DNA from: Arachis hypogaea | Taxonomy: Eukaryota; Streptophyta; Magnoliopsida; Fabales; Fabaceae | DNA: 64,000 nt | Direction: 5' to 3' | Assembly: GCF_003086295.3 (NCBI RefSeq) | Contig: NC_092042.1 | Coordinates: forward strand, 46,250,137-46,314,136 | In this document: piece after piece, positions 60,607 to 64,000 of the stretch | Layout: each line of letters begins with the position of its first letter | How positions within the stretch are numbered: the first letter of the stretch is position 1 | Notes under the pieces: generated by a model | The model's input: the letters and a program-made list of their open reading frames with translations, nothing else | What the model was told of the DNA's origin: nothing | Databases searched by the model: none | Program-made: the position numbers and the translations under genes

Positions 60607-61090
60607 CATACTTTTTCTGATAACATCGTCTTTATGGAAGAAACAAAGCAAGATTTAAATCAAAAGTTAAAGTTGTAGAGATAATTTTTATAGAAATACA
60701 TTTTGAGCATAAACTGTAGTAAAATAGTATATATGAAGTGTAAGTTTATTTGCAAGGAAAAACAATGACATTGAAGTGAAAATTGGATAGGCCATCTTAC
60801 CGCAAGTAAAGTGTTTTAAGTATCTTGTATGTACCATACATGATAATAAAAAAATTAAGGAGGATGTAAAACATCGAATACAAGCAGACTGTAAAAAGTG
60901 GCGAATAGCGTCAGGTTTTATATGCGTCAAAAAGGTACCTTTAAAACTTTAAAAAAAGGTTATCACACTACCATTAGACCAGCTATGTTATGTGAAAAAA
61001 GAGTGTTGGACAGCAAAAGGTGAGTATAAACATAAGTTAAGTGTGGCATAGATGAGGATGCTGATATGGATGAGCGTGATACATGCTTCA
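60607..61090 (+). pseudogene. Decayed LINE ORF2, segment 2
   Basis: It resumes the same reverse transcriptase: VHTFSDNIVFMEETKQDLNQKL, where the active-site F-A-D-D is F-S-D-N. Then come the FKYL and KWRIASG blocks, the RPAMLC and CWTAK segment, and MRMLIWMSVIHASN. The order and spacing match the C-terminal half of plant L1 ORF2. It ends about 61090 without a visible poly(A) tail. Confidence 0.75.
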
Positions 61091-61124
61091 AATGTTCGTG
61101 ATATGAAAAGTTTAAGTGTTATTC

Positions 61125-61544
61125 AAAAGATATTAGTTTACATTTTTAGAATATTTTAATTTAATTTGATGTATTTTGATTTTGTTTATTTAATTACTAG
61201 ATTGAGCCTTATGTTTGTGGGCTTAAAGTTTTCTATATTTTAACCTAATAAGAAGTTATAAATACCTCATAAACTAGGGTAGTCATTGTATAGAATGATC
61301 TAGAGGTTTAAAAATCCCTTTATTTTTGGTTTCATGATGAAACCATGGTGTGGACAATTGAGGTTGAGGAGTCCCTTCGATTTAATTCCCAAACTATGGC
61401 ATTGACAAGTTAGTTGAGGAGTCTCTTTCTTGTTGCGTCAAGAAATTGAGTAGAAAGTAGAGTGATTCTCTTTGTATTCAATTTCAATCTATCCTTTTTG
61501 TTTCTATTTCAATTACAATTTATCTTTTCTATTCAATTTCAATT
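61125..61544 (+). repeat. Copia-type LTR remnant, left segment (continues 63434-63464)
   Basis: LTR-like sequence with a TATA-like TTATAAATACC near 61255. After the solo LTR it continues to 63464 and is followed by ATTTGGTATCGGATTT, which resembles an initiator tRNA-Met primer site. The start is uncertain. Confidence 0.4.
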
Positions 61545-63428
61545 TGATGGTTTCAGTGGCTAAGAGAAGGGGGGTTGAATCTTAGCCCCCTTTTTTCGAT
61601 GCTAATACTTGCTGACCTTCAAAGAAGACTTTTCTATTTTTGCTTGTCACTGGACACGAGCAACTTTGTTTTGTCTCGTCCCTTGCCACGAGACTTTTCT
61701 TTTTGTCTCGTCACTTAGCACGAGATAATATCAGTTTTTGCTCGTGTGTAGTAGAAAACAGAAATGGAGTAGAAAGGAGAATAAGATTGCACCCAGATAT
61801 ATCCTGGTTCGGCTGCTAAGTGCAGTGCAGCCTACATCCAGTCTCCATCACAAATATGATGGAATTTCACTATAATCAATCTGATTACAACTTGTAAAGT
61901 GCTAACCCAACTTACAAGGGGATTCCCACAGAATCATGATACACAACATAGATGAACAAAGGACCTCTAAGACATCTATGGCTTTTTCTTTTAATTTTGC
62001 ACTCTCTGCCTTTTTCCGCTCTATGGCTTTTTCATACAAACCTCACTTGTTTGCCTTTTTCCATGAGACTCAAGACATGACAAAATTAAACAGAAAAATT
62101 ATAAAACAGAAAACATTGAATGAGAAGAGAAAACTGTTAGCTCAGGTAGCTCTGAGAACTCTATGCCTTGCACTCTCAAATTTTCTCCTTACTTCAAACA
62201 GTGGTTGTTCCCCCTTTTTAAAGAAGAGGAAAGCCTCCACACTTGAAGCCAAAACCGAACCAACTTCTTCCTCCTTCAACAACACAGAACCGGTTCGGCC
62301 ACTTAGAGAGAGAAGAGATAACCATGTAAAACCCAACATGCAATTACCTCTAGTCCTTTCTTGATCATCACCCTTCATCAATCCGAGCTCTCCATCCTTG
62401 GCTTGCTCTCCAAGATGGATTTCTGGCTCTTGATGCTTCATGATGATGATGACTTCATCTGCTTCAATCTCTGCCTTCAACCATCACTTCGCCACTCTAG
62501 CTACTCCCTGTGGTGGTTGAGCAGAATCAAAGACAAGCCATGCTTCAAGAATCTCCCTCAAGCTGGCCGAATCTTCATCTTCCTTTTTGAGTATGAAGAA
62601 GCCAAGATCTCATCACAAAATCTTACCATAAGTGATGCAAATCTTAGCCACAACTTATTTTTCTTTTTCTTTTTCGTGCCATCATCATGATGGTCTTGTA
62701 GCTTGTTCTCCCTTCCTTTCGGTAGCTTACATTTGCTTCCATAGCTACCAATATTTTCTGTGTAATAACCGAAGAAGAGAAACAAGAAAGAGATGAATGA
62801 GAGAGAGGAAAGAGAAATAGTAGTTAATGAAACAAAAGATAAAAGTGAATCAATTTCCCTTTCTTTTTACTGACAAACGTGTAGCCTTGGTGCTTGCAAT
62901 CAAATCACTTTGTCAATTTCTCTCTCATAGTTCCCATGTAATAAATGATAGTTGAGTGTAATTTGAAATCCAACACATGTTTGAATTTTTGGATCTGTTG
63001 AAAATAATTTGGCTCCCTCTTCATTGTTTTCGGGTAATGTATGAGGAATTAGCATTGCATATAATTGGGCTTAGTTTCATCAATTATTAAATCTGGCCCA
63101 AGTAATAACATATGCTTTCCTGATGAATTTTTTTGTTTCGGATCAAGCATAGGAAGCTCTCATAAAAAATTAACCATGGGCTTGGTTGTAATCAACATTG
63201 AGCTTGGCCCATCAATATAAAATTTCAGCCACTTAGTATAAAACATGTAACAAGGCTGGTTATTGGGCTTTAGCCAGAAATTCATTTTTCGGTCCAATAT
63301 AAAATCTGCACAACAAAATTATTAATTAGGCAAATATAAATTAAGATCAAATTAATAATTTTGTAGTTAATTGTTTTTAATAATGTTTGTTCATCATCAA
63401 ATTAAATTAGAGTTTTCCAAACTCATCA
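61545..63428 (-). repeat. Solo LTR (1,884 bp) with TSD CAATT
   Basis: On the minus strand it begins TGATGAGTTTGG and ends GAAACCATCA. Flanks CAATT (61540-61544 and 63429-63433) are a perfect 5 bp duplication. It contains an array of CTCGT...ACGAG hairpins (61643-61748). ORFs inside (61936-62364, 62142-62480) overlap on both strands and match nothing I know. Confidence 0.75.
61643..61748. repeat. Tandem CTCGT...ACGAG hairpin units
   Basis: Three to four units of 31-35 bp, each with TCTCGTCNCTT-NN-CACGAGA arms and a T-rich spacer. Confidence 0.7.
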
Positions 63429-63464
63429 CAATTCTTGTCTTGTTTATCCTTTTATTTTTTATCA

Positions 63465-64000
63465 TTTGGTATCGGATTTTAAGTATTAGATTAATTCTTT
63501 TTAATCTATATTTGTTCTCCTTTTATTAAAAAAAAGAGTCTAATGTTAGTCGCGTCTTTCTTTATGTTCTTGCTTTTTTATTTTCCGTTTGTATTTCATT
63601 ATTATTTTGTCATTATTGTTAATTTTAGGGGTTACTATTGTTTTGGTCCATAACGTTTAAGGTCATAATTGAAACCGTCTCCAACGTAATATTTTATTTA
63701 GAATCATCCTTAATGTTTTTTTGTATTAAAATCATCCTTTTAACTTTTTACGGACAAAAATATCCTCCACCACCACCAACACTTTTACCACCACCACCTC
63801 CCTTACTTCACCACCATCACCTTCCTTACTCCCATTAAATACTAATAATTAGATTCAAGAACACAAACAATAACACATTATTCAAATTTAGAAACAACAA
63901 CATCAAATTCAACAATAAAACAATCAAAAAAATAATAAATCAAAATCAAAATCGGAAGCAGAGTCAGAAGCAGAAGCAAAGCAGAAGCAAAAATAGACAC
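63465..64000. other. AT-rich end of the window
   Basis: No gene. A CCACCA-rich microsatellite lies at about 63764-63835 and a GAAGCAGAAGCA-type repeat at about 63955-63990. Confidence 0.5.

Noticed and set aside
61936..62480. Overlapping ORFs of 142 and 112 aa in the solo LTR
   Set aside because: They overlap on opposite strands in an LTR with clear boundaries and have no recognisable domain.
63638..63838. 66 aa ORF ending in a Pro-rich tail
   Set aside because: The tail is a CCACCA microsatellite and the rest is AT-rich noncoding DNA.

Overview
This is plant nuclear DNA made almost entirely of nested transposable elements. I see no intact host gene. The base composition, the Athila-like Ty3/gypsy elements and the recurrent TGGCGTTTAACGCCAG-type and ACGCGNNCGCGT-type palindromes suggest a legume, most likely peanut (Arachis). 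The genus call rests on remembered sequence style, not on a search.

Left part (1-13,793). A 5'-truncated, plus-strand Athila-like element (element I) carries gag-pol in one frame, an env-like ORF and its 3' LTR (1-11,226). It sits in the remnant of an LTR of another family (11,227-11,629). Then comes the 3' end of a second Athila-like element (element H). H's 3' LTR is split into three pieces (13,482-13,793; 40,897-41,318; 43,541-44,282) by a 27 kb nest and by a solo LTR (41,319-43,540).

Centre (13,794-40,896). Element A, on the minus strand, keeps gag, protease and an env-like ORF but has no reverse transcriptase or integrase. Element B has related LTRs and is inserted in A with target duplication GTGAC. 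B is smaller still: its one ORF fuses the start of Gag to pieces of the env-like protein. A 9,902 bp tandem duplication covers part of A plus most of B. The LTR at its middle (23,700-25,357) is a B/A hybrid with its switch point inside 24,430-24,497, the signature of unequal crossing-over between an LTR of A and an LTR of B.

Right part (44,283-64,000). An unrecognised broken ORF (44,660-45,226) is followed by a probable non-autonomous CACTA transposon (45,880-54,637). This carries a captured fragment of a PP2A-type protein phosphatase gene, and a Ty1/copia element (47,548-53,017, TSD CCTTG) has inserted into that captured exon. Beyond lie AT-rich DNA with a degenerate repeat, a decayed LINE split by a 3.6 kb LTR (TSD TGGTG), a copia-type LTR remnant, and a solo LTR inside it (TSD CAATT).

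The most interesting signals are RNA-structure candidates: covarying hairpins next to the polypurine tracts, after pol, and in three copies in the leader of element B. Also notable are the gag/env fusion, the hybrid-LTR duplication, and the fact that five different LTR families each carry their own array of short CpG-rich palindromes.
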